From: Ixodes scapularis
Lineage: Eukaryota > Arthropoda > Arachnida > Ixodida > Ixodidae
Direction of reading: 5' to 3'
Length of the DNA stretch: 64,000 nucleotides
Assembly (NCBI RefSeq): GCF_016920785.2
Contig: NW_024609857.1
Span: 134,595,094-134,659,093 of the forward strand
Shown: piece after piece, positions 11,072 through 22,789 of the stretch
Layout: each line of letters starts with the position of its first letter
Position numbering within the stretch: position 1 is the first letter of the stretch
Translations under genes and position numbers: made by a program
The notes under the pieces: generated by a model
What the model was told of the DNA's origin: nothing
The model's input: only the letters and a program-made list of their open reading frames with translations
Databases searched by the model: none

Positions 11072-12863
11072 CAGACTTGTACGTAAACCGTTACAAGTAA
11101 CGAAATTACTTGTAATCCCTTACATTTATCAGTAATTAAGTAACGGAATAATTACATATTGTCTAGAGTAATTTTAAAGTAATCATCTTACATTTTTGAC
11201 GTAACGCATTCCTTGTAATCCGTTACCTTTTTTTGGCAGATCCAACTTCCCCCCCCCCCCCCATTTTAAATAAAGTTTTTTTTTCCCCTTTTTTGTAAAG
11301 TCGAGCGCAGTAACACTGTAACACGAATCGACCAGCGCAAAGGGAGGCTTGGCACTCTTCAGTTCCGCAAAGCCTTTTTTTCGCAACAGCAAGCCCCTGA
11401 ATCTATTTTTCTTTTTAGACCCTAACAACAATGTCAAAACAATCCAAATAAACATTTCTACAAAAAAAAAAGAAAGGGGGGGGGGCAAGGTATTTCCGCT
11501 TTTTTTTAGTCCCTTTGTTTTTTCTTTGCGATCGAAGACGGGGCGAGGAGGACACCAAGTGATTGTGCGCCTCTTCGAGAAGCTCGAGGTGGTAAGTGCA
11601 CAGACAAAAATTAACAATGTTTTTCTCGGTTATAGGGACTACGACCATTTTCATAATCTCACAACACGAGACAACACTCCATCTACCCTACCCTTCTTGT
11701 GAGTCAGCCTTTTGCGAGCACTTAGAAAATGGTAACAATCTTCCTCCCTTCTTCTTCCTGTATTGCCCCAGCAGGACGCATCTTATCTCAAGCAGATATT
11801 TTTACAAATAAAACATAATGGTGTCTGACTTAGACGATATTCTGGGCTTGAGGAGAGAGTGAAATTCGTGAGTGGGGCCATAGCGCGGCTTACTTAGTAC
11901 TCTACCCTTTGCTGCCCGTGGCATCAGTGGACGTCTATCTGGAGAACACCGGAGTAAACTGCAGTCGGTTCGTGCTCCGTGCGTTTTTGAACGGCAGACG
12001 GCAAACGTGCGTTTACATTTCCTTGTTTTAACCAACGTTCTAATTAATTGTTGTTATGAGTGTCCATCTTTTTCTTTTATTAGCTATATTTATATACTGG
12101 AAACTTTCTTTTATTCACCAACGTCTCAAGTGAGGTTTGAACTGTTCAGAACCAAAGGAAGAAGAATATCGAGAATACCTTATTTATTACTTAATTATCG
12201 CTTTACTGTTACAACTATGTTTTGCTATTGAAGACTTCCACAGCTTCGCGATTTAGACAATGGAGAATTTTAGTAGATCGGTAGGATGACTCCGATAACA
12301 ATATCCGATACTTCGCCGCCGTCTTAGCGGATGCATCATGTCGTTATCGGGTACCATTATCACGGATATCGGAGGTATGGAAGGATCTACTAAATCTCTC
12401 GAATGGCAGGCAACGGCTGCAACGACAAAGCTTTGCTCTACATTCGGGGTAAATAGTACTGCCCTTGCTTCGCTGAAAAAGCTCAATGCAGAGCATGAAG
12501 CATTCGTGAGGAACAATATGGCACTCCCATCCAGTGCCTCAGCTCAAATGGTGTTCAGCGTAGCAGTCGACATATTGGGTAAGAAAGAAGGCAAAATGTC
12601 TGACGAGGCTTTCGAGAGCCAGCTGTTGCTCAAAATACTTAAGGTCGTTAAATGGAACACGTTGCAACAATAAGAACTTGAATAACCCTCTTCTCTTTGT
12701 TTCTCACTTGATTACAGTAATGTTGAAAGTAACGGATTACTTTTTGGGGTAACGGTCAGTTACTTTCATGGGAGGGTATTTGTAATTGTAATAAATTACA
12801 ATTTAGCCTTGAGTAATTGTAAATGTAATTCCTTACTATTTTTCAGTAACGTGTACAAGTCTG
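11072..12863 (+). mobile_element. 1.8-kb hAT element with perfect 8-bp target-site duplication
   Basis: The element starts CAGACTTGTACGT and ends GTACAAGTCTG, an inverted terminal pair. It is flanked on both sides by CCTGAATG (11064-11071 and 12864-12871), an exact 8-bp duplication as hAT transposition makes. The subterminal regions (11090-11230 and 12715-12850) are rich in GTAACGGATTACTT and TTACTTGTAATCC-type motifs in opposing orientation. The interior retains the last part of a transposase. The core also holds homopolymer-rich stretches (C-run at 11249, G-run at 11476). Confidence 0.93.
12338..12673 (+). pseudogene. hAT transposase C-terminal (dimerisation) remnant
   Basis: The frame contains AFVRNNMALPSSASAQMVFS, then VAVDILGKKEGKMSDEAFES and LLLK. 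This matches the conserved hAT C-terminal block (LP-S-A--ER-FS-AG------R--LSD--FE-L--L). The catalytic part is missing from the element, so it is internally deleted and non-autonomous. The ATG at 12338 may not be a real start, as the segment looks like the 3-prime exon of a once-longer gene. Confidence 0.75.
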
Positions 12864-12879
12864 CCTGAATGGTGTATTA

Positions 12880-13204
12880 GAGATATTTCTGTTTCAGGTA
12901 GGCATGATTTTTCTCAGATCTGGTGCAGAAAACACGGCTAAAACACCGTTAGCACGTTTTTTTTTTTTTTTTTTTTTTTATTGAACGGCGCAGGGTAAAC
13001 CGGAATATAATACAAACAAAATATAGCTCTTACTTGTTTTTTCTTGTGCAATTTTGAACGTCATGGAACAAAACTGGCGGTTAGCTCTACGGCCCGCTAC
13101 CTGTATAATAGCCAAGCCTTCGCAACTAATCTCTGAAAGGCCATTTTGTAATCCCCAAAAATAGTTATGCAACCTCTAAGTTTTTTTAATGAACGGACGA
13201 ACTT
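12880..13204. other. Spacer with a long T tract, no gene
   Basis: Contains a T-run of about 22 at 12957-12979 and no supported coding segment. The second satellite array begins just downstream. Confidence 0.4.
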
Positions 13205-16190
13205 AAGGGCGATTTCTAGGACAACCTTCAGGGACTTGAACCATAGAGGTTGATGTGGGATCACGTGATGTGAATTTTTCTTCTAAATTAATCGGGGAAA
13301 CTGAATTGGTATGTAGGTCCCGTGACGTCAGGTCACGTTGCATCAGATTTCCCACCAAATTTAGCGGGGAAACTGCATTAGTGCTTGGGTCATGTGACGT
13401 CAATTTTTCCGCTAGATTTAGTGGGGAAACTTAATTGGTGTGTAGGTCCCGTGACGTCAGGTCACGTTGCATCAGATTTCCCACCAAATTTAGCGGGGAA
13501 GCTGAATTAGTACTTAGGTCATGTGACGTCAATTTTTTCGCTAGATTTAGCGGGGAAACTGAATTGGTTTGTAGGTCCCGTGACGTCAGGTCACGTTGCA
13601 TCAAATTTCCCGCTAAATTTAGCGGGGAAACTGAATTAGTACTTAGGTCATGTGACGTCAATTTTTCCGCTAGATTTAGCGGGGAAACTGAATTGGTTTG
13701 TAGGTCCCGTGACGTCAGGTCACGTTGCATCAAATTTCCCGCTAAATTTAGTGGGGAAACTGAATTAGTGCTTAGGTCATGTGACGTCAGTTTTTCCGCT
13801 AGATTTAGCAGGGAAACTGAATTGGTGTGTAGGTTTCGTGACGTCGTCACGTTGCATCGAATTTCCCGCCAAATTTAGCGGGGAAACTGGATTAGTACTT
13901 AGGTCATGTGACGTCAATTTTTCCGCTAGATTTAGCGGGGAAACTGAATTGGTGTGTAGGTCCCGTGGCGTCAGGACCCGTTGCATCAAATTTCCCGCTA
14001 AATTTAGTGGGGAAACTGAATTAGTGCTTAGGTCATGTGACGTCAGTTTTTCGGCTAGATTTAACGGGGAAACTGAATTGGTGTGTAGGTTTCGTGACGT
14101 CAAGTCACGTTGCATCGAATTTCCCGCCAAATTTAGCGGGGAAACTGAATTAGTACTTAGGTCATGTGACGTCAGTTTTTCCGCTAGATTTAGCGGGGAA
14201 ACTGAATTGGTGTGTAGGTCCCGTAACGTCAGGTCACGTTGCATCAAATTTCCCGCTAAATTTAGCGGGGAAACTGAATTAGTACTTAGGTCATGTGACG
14301 TCAATTTTTCCGCTAGATTTAGCGGGGAAACTGAATTGGTTTGTAAGTCCCGTGACGTCAGGTCACGTTGCATCAAATTTCCCGCTAAATTTAGTGGGGA
14401 AACTGAATTAGTGCTTAGGTCATGTGACGTCAGTTTTTCCGCTAGATTTAGCGGGGCAACTGAATTGGTGTGTAGGTCCCGTGACGTCAGTTCACGTTGC
14501 ATCAAATTTCCCGGTAAATTTAGCGGGGAAACTGAATTAGTACTTAGGTCATGTGACGTCAGTTTTTTCGCTAGATTTAGCGGGGAAACTGAATTGGTGT
14601 GTAGGTCCCGTGACGTCAAATCACGCTGCATCAGATTTCCCACCAAATTTAGCGGGGAAACTGAATTAGTGCTTGGGTCATGTGACGTCAATGTTTCCGC
14701 TAGATTTAGTGGGGAAACTTAATTGGTGTGTAGGTCCCGTGACGTCAGGTCACGTTGCATTGCATCAAATTTCGCGCTAAATTTAGCGGGGAAACTGAAT
14801 TAGTACTTAGGTCATGTGACGTCAGTTTTTCCGCTAGATTTAGCGGGGAAACTGAATTGGTTTGTAGGTCCCGTGACGTCAAGTCACGTTGCATCAAATT
14901 TCCCGCCAAATTTAGCGGGGAAACTGAATTAGTACTTAGGTCATGTGACGTCCGTTTTTCCGCTAGATTTAGTGGGGGAACTGAATTGGTGTGTAGGTCC
15001 CGTGACGTCAAGTCAGGTTGCATCAAATTTCCCGCTAAATTTAGCGGGGAAACTGAATTAGTGCTTAGGTCATGTGACGTCAGTTTTTCCGCTAGATTTA
15101 GCGGGGAAACTGAATTGGTTGGTAGGTCCCGTGACGTCAAGTCACGTTGCATCAAATTTCCCGCCAAATTTAGCGGGGAAACTGAATTAGTACTTAGGTC
15201 ATGTGACGTCAGTTTTTCCGCTAGCTTTAGCGGGGAAACTGAATTGGTGTGTAGGTCCCGTGACGTCAGGTCACGTTGCATCAAATTTCCCGCCAAATTT
15301 AGCGGGGAAACTGAATTAGTACTTAGGTCATGTGACGTCAGTTTTTCCACTAGATTTAGCGGGGAAACTGAATTGGTTTGTAGGTCCCGTGACGTCAGGT
15401 CACATTGCATCAAATTTCCCGCTAAATTTAGTGGGGAAACTGAATTAGTGCTTAGGTCATGTGACGTCAGTTTTTCCGCTAGATTTAGCGGGGAAACTGA
15501 ATTGGTGTGTAGGTTTCGTGACGTCAAGTCACGTTGCATCTAATTTCCCGCCAAATTTAGCGGGGAAACTGAACTAGTACTGAGGTCATGTGACGTCAAT
15601 TTTTCCGCTAGGTTTAGAGGGGGAAACTGAATTGGTGTGTAGGTCCCGTGGCGTCAGGTCCCGTTGCATCAAATTTCCCGCTAAATTTAGTGGGGAAACT
15701 GAATTAGTGCTTAGGTCATGTGACGTCAGTTTTTCCGCTAGATTTAGTGGGGAAACTGAATTGGTGTGTAGGTTTCGTGACGTCAAGTCACGTTGCATCG
15801 AATTTCCCGCCAAATTTAGCGGGGAAACTGAATTAGTACTTAGGTCATGTGACGTCAGTTTCTCCGCTAGATTTAGCTCGGAAACTGAATTGGTGTGTAG
15901 GTTTCGTTACGTCAAGTCACGTTGCATCAAATTCCCCGCCAAATTTAGCGGGGAAAGGGAATTAGTTCTTAGGTCATGTGATGTCAATTTTCCGCTAGAT
16001 TTAGCGGGGAAATTGAATTGGTTCGTTGGTCCTCCGACGTCAGGTCACGTGAAATAAAATTTGCCGCTAAATTTGGTGGGGAAACTGGATTAATATATAA
16101 ATCACGCGGCTTCAAATTTTCCGCTAAAGCGGGGAAACTTAATTGGTGCATGGGACTACAATTTTCCCCCTAAATTTAACGGGGAAACTG
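13205..16190 (-). repeat. Tandem satellite array 2 (129-bp unit), inverted relative to array 1
   Basis: About 23 copies of a 129-bp unit; for example CTTAGGTCATGTGACGTC recurs at 13513 and 13642. Each unit holds two copies of a palindrome centred on CTAAATTTAG with CCCCG/CGGGG arms, a CATGTGACGTCA and a CCGTGACGTCAGGTCACG segment. Reverse-complemented, it reads as the array-1 consensus (CACGTGACCTGACGTCACGG then CCCCGCTAAATTTAGCGG), so the two arrays are one family in opposite orientation. Because 129 is a multiple of three, stop-free frames persist on both strands (for example 14691-13777 minus and 13781-14722 plus). They translate to a 43-residue repeat (DLHTNSVSPLNLAEKLTSHD). There is no sign of a signal peptide, splice structure or conserved start, so I do not call these genes. 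Confidence 0.95.
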
Positions 16191-16235
16191 CGAATTAGGA
16201 GGCCGGAAGGGTCGGCCAGAAAGGTTCACGATATC

Positions 16236-16273
16236 GGGGGGGGGGGGGGGGGGGGGGGCGGGGGGGGGGGGGG
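16236..16273 (+). repeat. Poly-G tract
   Basis: A 38-base run of G interrupted by one C, just outside satellite array 2. Such runs are error-prone in sequencing and close to the assembly gap. Confidence 0.9.
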
Positions 16274-16380
16274 TAGGAGCTGAAAAATGTTATCGCATTA
16301 AAATAATGGATCTGCTGAGTTTTCATTTACCAAAAATACAGGGCGCAAAATGCTGTTTCATGTACTGGTCATCAGGATAC

Positions 16381-16457
16381 ATGAAATAAAACCGAATAAC
16401 CGATTAACCAAACAACCGGTTTGCCAAACCGGACATTCGAATTCGAAAAACCGGTTT
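16381..16457. repeat. AACCGG/TTCGAA-rich block abutting the assembly gap
   Basis: Motifs ACCGAATAACCGATTAACC, CAACCGGTTTG and TTCGAATTCGAAAAACCGG mirror the block at 1543-1690. The sequence is cut by the N-run, so its end and any target duplication cannot be seen. Confidence 0.6.
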
Positions 16458-16557
16458 NNNNNNNNNNNNNNNNNNNNNNNNNNNNNNNNNNNNNNNNNNN
16501 NNNNNNNNNNNNNNNNNNNNNNNNNNNNNNNNNNNNNNNNNNNNNNNNNNNNNNNNN
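16458..16557. other. Assembly gap (100 N)
   Basis: Exactly 100 undetermined bases, the usual size for a scaffold gap of unknown length. Adjacency across it is not proven. Confidence 0.99.
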
Positions 16558-16629
16558 AGAGGAAGATATTGTCACGGGCGTAGAACGGCTTGAGTCGAAC
16601 TAACCTTTTTTTAAACCTTTATTTTCAGT

Positions 16630-17693
16630 TCAATTTTCGCCTTCTACGCCGCTAACGCACCTCACGAAAGGTGCCGCTGTAGCACACGTCGAGGAACTCC
16701 AGGCCGACGCCCAAATCGCCGTGATCTCCGATGAGCCCTCGCCATGTCAGCCGTACAGTACACCGCCGCCACAGCTCGACGTTAACACCAAGCTCAGCGC
16801 CACGGAACGACGACAGCTCGGAGACCTCCTCGCCGATTTCGGCGACTGCTTTGCGACGACGTTGAGGGTGCGCCAGGCACCAGTTGCTAAACACCGCATC
16901 ATTACCAACGAGGACGCGCTCCCTGTGCATCGGCCGCCGTACCGGGTTTCCCCAAAGGGACGAGAGGCCATTCATAAACAAGTAAAAGAGCTCCTGAACG
17001 ACGACATCACTCAGCCTTCGAGCAGCCCGTGGGCCTCTCCAGTCGTACTCGTGAAGAAGAAGGACGGAACACTTCGCATCTGCGTTGACTACGACGGCTC
17101 AACGCGGTCACCAAGAAAGACGTGTATCCGCTCCCCCGCATCGACGACACGCTGGACCGGCTGCGCCACTCCCGATACTTTTCGTCGATGGACCTTAGGA
17201 GTGGCTACTGGCAGATCGAAGTAGACGAAAGGGACCGAGAAAAGACTGCCCGTCACGCCCGACGGACTGTATGAGTTCAAGGTGATGCCCTTCGGACTGT
17301 GCACTGCGCCGGCAACGTTCCAACGCGTCATGGACACCGTACTGGCAGGCCTCAAGTGGCGGAGTTGTCTCGTTTACCTCGACGACGTCGTGGTATTCTC
17401 GGCCAACTTCGACGAGCATTTGCGACGCCTTCGGGCCGCTTTTGAGGCAATCAAGACCGCAGGACTCAACTCTCAAGCCGACGAAGTGCCGGTTTACCTA
17501 CGGGGAACTGAAGTTCCTGGGCCACGTTGTGAGCAACGAAGGTGTAAGTCCTGACCCTGAGAAAACTCGCACCGTAGCGGTCTTTCCACCGCCCACCGTC
17601 AAAAAGGCCGTCCGAAGATTCCTTGGACTTTGCGCATACTACCGGCGATTCGTTCAGGATTTCGCCAAGCTTTCTACCCCGCACCTCCACCAA
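16630..17693 (+). pseudogene. Ty3/gypsy retrotransposon reverse transcriptase, frameshifted
   Basis: The segment encodes the fingers and palm of an LTR-retrotransposon reverse transcriptase. Visible blocks in order are FGDCFATTLRVRQAPVAKHR (region before RT), HRPPYRVSPKGREAIHKQV, SSSPWASPVVLVKKKDGTLR, MDLRSGYWQIEVDE, MPFGLCTAPATFQRVMD, the catalytic YLDDVVVFS, then LKPTKCRF and LGHVVSNEGVSPDPEKT. The frame changes near 17090, 17240 and 17475, so it cannot make a full protein. Similarity stops near 17690, before the RNase H domain, where an unrelated LTR-like sequence begins. The upstream part is lost in the gap. It is unrelated in position to the second gypsy relic at 30.3-34.2 kb and reads in the opposite direction. 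Confidence 0.9.
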
Positions 17694-18520
17694 TATGTGA
17701 CGGGTGGTGATCAAAAACAATAGATAAACAGGAAGAAATGAACGTTTAATGTGGCGAACTTGTGCCAAAAATAAAAGAGTACAAAAGATAATAACAGAGC
17801 GTCGCGGGCGTCGAAGTCGGCGAAACCGCAGGATCGAGCGCTGGGGCGAGACTGGGACTGACTCGACAAGGTCGCGGGCAGCTGCTTATCTACCGTGCGT
17901 CACTATCTCGAAAGTTCGGCAAAGAAGGTTCGAGCGTCGCGCGCTCGGGGCGAGGATGAACTGGTACTTTCGAGAATAACAAAGCAGAGGGAAAGATACG
18001 TCTGCTGCTGGAACGACCGGGAATCTTCTAGAAGACCGCGACCAAGCGTTGCCTTCTCGGCTCTGCGGGCGGCAATATAAGGGTAGCTGGTGCTGAGAGA
18101 GTGAGAGTTCAGAAGGAAGCGGGGGGGGGGGGGGGGGGGGGGGGTGTCGACTAAGGGATTCGAGAGGAGATGCAGCGAGAGTGATGCAGGAGGATTGGAA
18201 CGGAGTGGGAGTTTAGAGAGAGATGCGCACGAGTTGAGATCATAGACCAATCGAGGGCAATGCGGAGGAATTGAGTGGAGAAAGAGCAGAAATGTCATTG
18301 ATAAGGTAAAACGACAGAGGTCATCGAGTTTTGAGAACGAGCGAACTTTGAACTATGTTATAGTTTTCGTGTATATTAAACGAAGTTATAAATCTTAAAA
18401 GTCCACGATCCCGGCATCACTTAAACGCGAGAGAAGGGACTCTTGGCAGAAGATCGGCGACGACAACGTCAGCACAGGCCCCGAACAAAACGAGTGGCTT
18501 CCCGTCATGAGACAACAAGT
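17694..18520 (+). mobile_element. LTR-like segment truncating the gypsy relic
   Basis: The sequence begins TGTGACGGGTGGTGATC exactly where the reverse-transcriptase homology ends. It has a TATA-like GCAATATAAGGG at about 18071 and an A-rich end region (TTAAACGAAGTTATAAATC) at about 18378. This order resembles an LTR with U3 and R parts. The 3-prime boundary, primer-binding site and target duplication were not found, so the end is approximate. It also holds a run of 24 G at 18121-18144. Confidence 0.4.
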
Positions 18521-21120
18521 GACTTCATGTCAAGTGACAACAAGACGTAAACTTTACACGACTAAACTGAAAACAATTCTTGCAGGCTAAAAACGTCGAA
18601 AATATTTAATAGCTCCAAAAACCCGTGAATGTATTTCGGGGGAACCTAGTTCAGATGGCTTAGTTTTCATCCTCCAGTGTGGTGGTTGAATTCCCCCCGT
18701 GACAACACCACTTAATCACTATTATTTGCGTCTTGGCTACAGCTCTAGTGACTGTCCAGTCCTCACAAGAGAACAAGCAAAACCAATTAGGTTGAATATA
18801 GGTGTTCTACACAAAGAACACTGGAGAAAAATAAGGAACTTTTATATGTACATCTATGCACGAGTAAACACGTAATATATCCTCTACATGTAAAAAAGCA
18901 AGTAGTATGCCAAAGAAAAAATATGGTAACACCAAAACCAACTCTAAGAGTTTTTCTTTTTTTTTTACATTACGCTTGCGATATATCAGACTCAGATATT
19001 TGTTACTCCTTATTAATTCAAACAATTTTTAAAATTTGGTAGTCCCGCGATATATTTAATATGTGCATAAGTCCCTTCACTTTCGCGGCGTTTTCATGCA
19101 TTTTATACTTTGTTCTCGAGGCCCCGTTGAGTGCGCCTCTTTTCGAATACCGATGCACTGCAGAGAGGCAACGGCTGCGAAGTTTACTTCCGTGGGTGTT
19201 GTTTTTCCGCAATGCACCGTACTTGGTGAGAAGCGCACTCAATGGTGCTGGAGGGGGCACGCATTAGGTATAAAAACGGGCACCACTTAAATATTTCCAT
19301 TGCAACTTGCACAGACGCTCCGACATGGCGGCATGGCATAGTTCCACGTCACAGCGTCCGCGCAAGCTGCTATGAAAACTGCTGCGTGGTGCCTGTTCTC
19401 ATCGTTCCTGTGTCCCCCGCTTAATAGTCCGCATGAGACAACCTCTTGGCCTGATGAACAAACTTCTTTTTGATTCAGTTGTCATTTGCTGTCTAAAGCG
19501 TCCATGATAAACCACATTTTTGAGAGCTTACGTCATGCATTTAAGAAATGTTTCATGTGTGGCATACCTGACTAAGATCAGGAGGCCCACGTAGAGGAAA
19601 TCAATTAACTGCTTTATATGTGTAGCCATTCCTATTACAAATTATAATTTTACCTTAAATGTATTTTTTATAATTCAAACAAAATTTGTGGCTTTCTGGA
19701 GTCTACTGTACTACTTTTGAGACAGGCATCATTCAACTTGGTTATCATTACGGCCTATTATACTACAACATCCGGGATAATAGTCTCATGCCTCGACCAA
19801 ACATTAGTCTTTGCTTTTATAGCTCGCATAATGACAACTGCTCCCGCAAGTGCTAATGTTCAATTTTAGTTGGACATTTCGTGGTCAATTTATGATTGCA
19901 CTTTCCACTTTGAGCTGAAGTTGTAAAGGACTATGACGAAGGTATAAATGTTTCAATGAACTGTACATCAGCCGCAATAAACATTCAATTCCTTAGCTAC
20001 GTCTGGGTTTCTATTATACTGTGGATTATTTTTAAATTACAAAAACACAGCACCCCTTTTAATAGGCCCATGTAAGAGGCCCTTTTAAAAGGCATTGTTA
20101 CAGTTTTTGCCCTGTAGCTATTACCTATTTTTTCCATCTTGAATGTGCTTGATGTGCAAGAAGATATATTTTATACTCACTCTGCTGGTTTAACAACTCA
20201 TGCGCTCCAGGCCATATTGGAAGACTGGTTGAAGCTCTCTAGCAGACAGGATCCTTTGATTTTTGAACCCCATTCATATGCTACATCCATATAAACGCTT
20301 TGTATAACCATTTAATGGTAGTCACATTCAATATGGCTGCACTACCCTGCTCAGCCATAGCAGGCACAGCACTTGTGTAGGGTGATGCATCTCCAGTGCA
20401 TTTTTAAAATTACTCGCATATTATTTGAAACAGGGCTGCTTTTAATCTACTGTTAGAGAGATTCACATACGTTGATCATGCATAAGCTGCGTATTTCTCT
20501 GCTTTGATATTTATCTGGTTATTGGACACCGCAATTTGTTGTGAATCTATTCCCATTAATTGCTTTGCTGGGTAAGAAAATTAAAATGCTCAATAGTCCT
20601 GGTACTGCGATTGTTCATACATCTTTCAAATGTGTCCAACAGCACTGGTTCAAAATTTCGTTTAGTGATTTATTTACTTTCTAGATAGCGATCAAGATAA
20701 TAGTTGACAAGCGGTGTAGGCCGACATTTCCAGCATTGCATTACAGGCCTAGCTTGTCATTCTGCTATATTTGCAGGGCTATTCTTAATCATGGCTTCAT
20801 GTGTGGAAGTCTTTCGGGGGAAGATGCCAAAAATATTTACAGGAAATTTCCCATTCACAACACTTGTGTGGAAATCAATCAAAGAAAGCAATGAATTAAC
20901 TACATGTTTTGCACGTACCGATCTCCACAAGCCAGGAAACGCTGAAGCATAAATTAGAAGTTTAATCATGTTAAAGGGTTCGTTTATAAATACACGCAGC
21001 TCTTCCTGTTCTGGTCGAAAGGTGCTCGTCCTGAAAAGTAAACAGAAATTATAATGTTTACAATAAGAGGCGAAAGAAGTGTCAAGAGAAAGGAAACCTA
21101 CCTGGCTAATAATCAAGTGC
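18521..21120. other. Long AT-rich region without recognised genes
   Basis: No coding segment here has family motifs or supporting splice sites. A near-palindromic stretch is seen around 19120-19245 (GAGTGCGCCTCTTTTCG versus GAGAAGCGCACTCAATG). An AATAAA with downstream T-rich sequence near 19977 looks like the 3-prime end of a transcript or retrocopy but could not be linked to a gene. Confidence 0.4.
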
Positions 21121-21124
21121 GTCC

Positions 21125-21229
21125 CTAATCACGTCCGTGGCCACCTTTTGTGCGTTGAATAACCAGGAAGGCAGTCAGGCACAGGAGCTCCATGGCCTGC
21201 GTGCCCACACGTACCAGCTCGTTTCTGGC
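21125..21229 (-). CDS. Possible terminal exon of the Myb/SANT-like gene relic
   Basis: On the minus strand an excellent acceptor (CTTTTGTTTTCCTCAAACAG) is followed by an open frame ARNELVRVGTQAMELLCLTA and FLVIQRTKGGHGRD, then a stop. Short amphipathic C-termini follow the acidic middle region in many Myb/SANT-like proteins of ticks. The grouping with the exons upstream on the same strand (21979-21521 and 23190-22790) is inferred from strand and order only. Confidence 0.35.
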   Translation of the reverse strand, partial: ARNELVRVGTQAMELLCLTAFLVIQRTKGGHGRD

Positions 21230-21520
21230 CTGTTTGAGGAAAACAAAAGCGTTGGCTTAACTTTAATAAATCATTCTGCAGAGTGCAATGTTTGATGGTT
21301 TTATTACCACCTTCATATACAGCTTTTCTTCACTGCATAATATTGTTGTCTTTGTAACATGTGCAGCGGGCCCAAAGACTTTTCTTCATTCAACCGTCGA
21401 ACTTCATCCTTCTCAGTTCACACGCGCAATTCCACTATCCTCCCTATCAAAAATATTGCCCTCTGAATTTAATTTATCACCCGCGAGCTGTAGGGCACCG
21501 CGCAAATCAGAGTCCCGTGG

Positions 21521-21979
21521 TTATAATTCATAGCGTGATACTGTTTGTTGTGTGAGGCCCACAATGAAGCCGGGCGGTTCCGTTGGTATAACGTGGTTTG
21601 GGGGCAGAAGGGCGGTGACTGCAGCTTGAGTTTTGTCTGGTAGGTTGCTGTCGATTGCGGGTGTTGTATTGTTCCGGCTACCATTGCTATTTGCTTCCTC
21701 CAGGTTGTCGAGAGGAATGTCATTGTTGAAGTCTCCCACTTGTTGTAGGCTCTGGACTGCATCGATCGGGAGCGAATGTTCAGCTGCGTCAACTGGTGGC
21801 AGGGTTTTGTCTGCGTCGACATACTCATCGTCGACGTGCTCATCATCCACGTATTCAGCATTTAAATACTCGTACTTTTTCCGAAGTTGCAGGGTCGGCA
21901 GCAAGCACCTTGCAACGCAACTTGGGTCAAACACCTTGTTTTTTAGTACATGTTTACAAAGAAATGCATCATGTATCAA
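21521..21979 (-). CDS. Possible acidic middle exon, product unknown
   Basis: A 152-codon open frame on minus. It is rich in Asp/Glu in its first half (AEYVDDEHVDDEYVDADKTL) and in polar residues and prolines afterwards (NNTTPAIDSNLPDKTQAA, PTEPPGFIVGL). The composition resembles the linker of regulatory proteins more than random AT-rich DNA. I recognise no domain. It sits between the Myb/SANT-like block and the putative last exon on the same strand. Exon borders were not resolved, and it could be a chance frame. Confidence 0.3.
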   Translation of the reverse strand: MIHDAFLCKHVLKNKVFDPSCVARCLLPTLQLRKKYEYLNAEYVDDEHVDDEYVDADKTLPPVDAAEHSLPIDAVQSLQQVGDFNNDIPLDNLEEANSNGSRNNTTPAIDSNLPDKTQAAVTALLPPNHVIPTEPPGFIVGLTQQTVSRYEL

Positions 21980-22139
21980 TAAGTATCACTCACATTACTG
22001 TATATCTCAGGGTGAGACAAATGTAGAAATGTTTATTTCCAGCAAAATGCACGCAGCACCATCACATCTAATGCGAAATCTGTATAAATCTATTGCTTCC
22101 CTTTTGTTTGCCACTATTGCGAATGGCTAACTTGTCAGC

Positions 22140-22780
22140 TAAACAGCTGCACATGTAATTGAGAACTATGTCCTGCTTGTCACTGCCACTTTGACAGCTT
22201 ATCACAACTATCTTGATTGCCGCTTTGCGGTAATAGGATCATAAACAAGAATGTGTCGGAGCTTGACATTTAATTTACCTGTGACAAAACCAGGTACTCA
22301 TAGGACCAGGTTAATGAAACCAAAGAGTAAGCTTGCCTAAGTTGAAGGATATCTGTCCGATAAAATAAGTGATTAGAGTCAGCTATCTTATAGAAAGGAG
22401 ATGAGTTTGATATATCCACCGCAAGGGTTTACTCAATTTTTGTACTACGTGGTTTGCAATTGATCACAAATATAACCAACCTATTGCACTGGATGCGTAA
22501 TGTGGAAAATAGTCACTAAATGTTTACTCTTTATGGTTGTCCACTGCTTCCATTTCTTTCAGGCCATGAATTCACAAGTGTAATTCCTATATTATGGACT
22601 GCCTCTGCACTTTATAAAGATGTGGGTCCAATGGTGCATGCTCTTGATTCTTGAATGAACTCGCTGCGTGCATCTTACACGTTTCTGATTTACTGAATGC
22701 ATTTGCTTTGTGACAATTTCGACCTGCATGGTGAACCGCTTGAACGAGCCGTGTGACCTGGTGGCCATCCTCCCATGCCC
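22140..22780. other. Non-coding, possible intron
   Basis: AT-rich sequence with no supported coding segment, lying between the acidic frame and the Myb/SANT-like block. Confidence 0.35.
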
Positions 22781-22789
22781 CTCCCGTCC

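Noticed and set aside
13777..15539. Long open frames of 260-313 codons on both strands as repetitive protein genes
   Set aside because: They follow directly from a 129-bp tandem repeat without stops; both strands are equally open and no start, splice or signal features support a gene.
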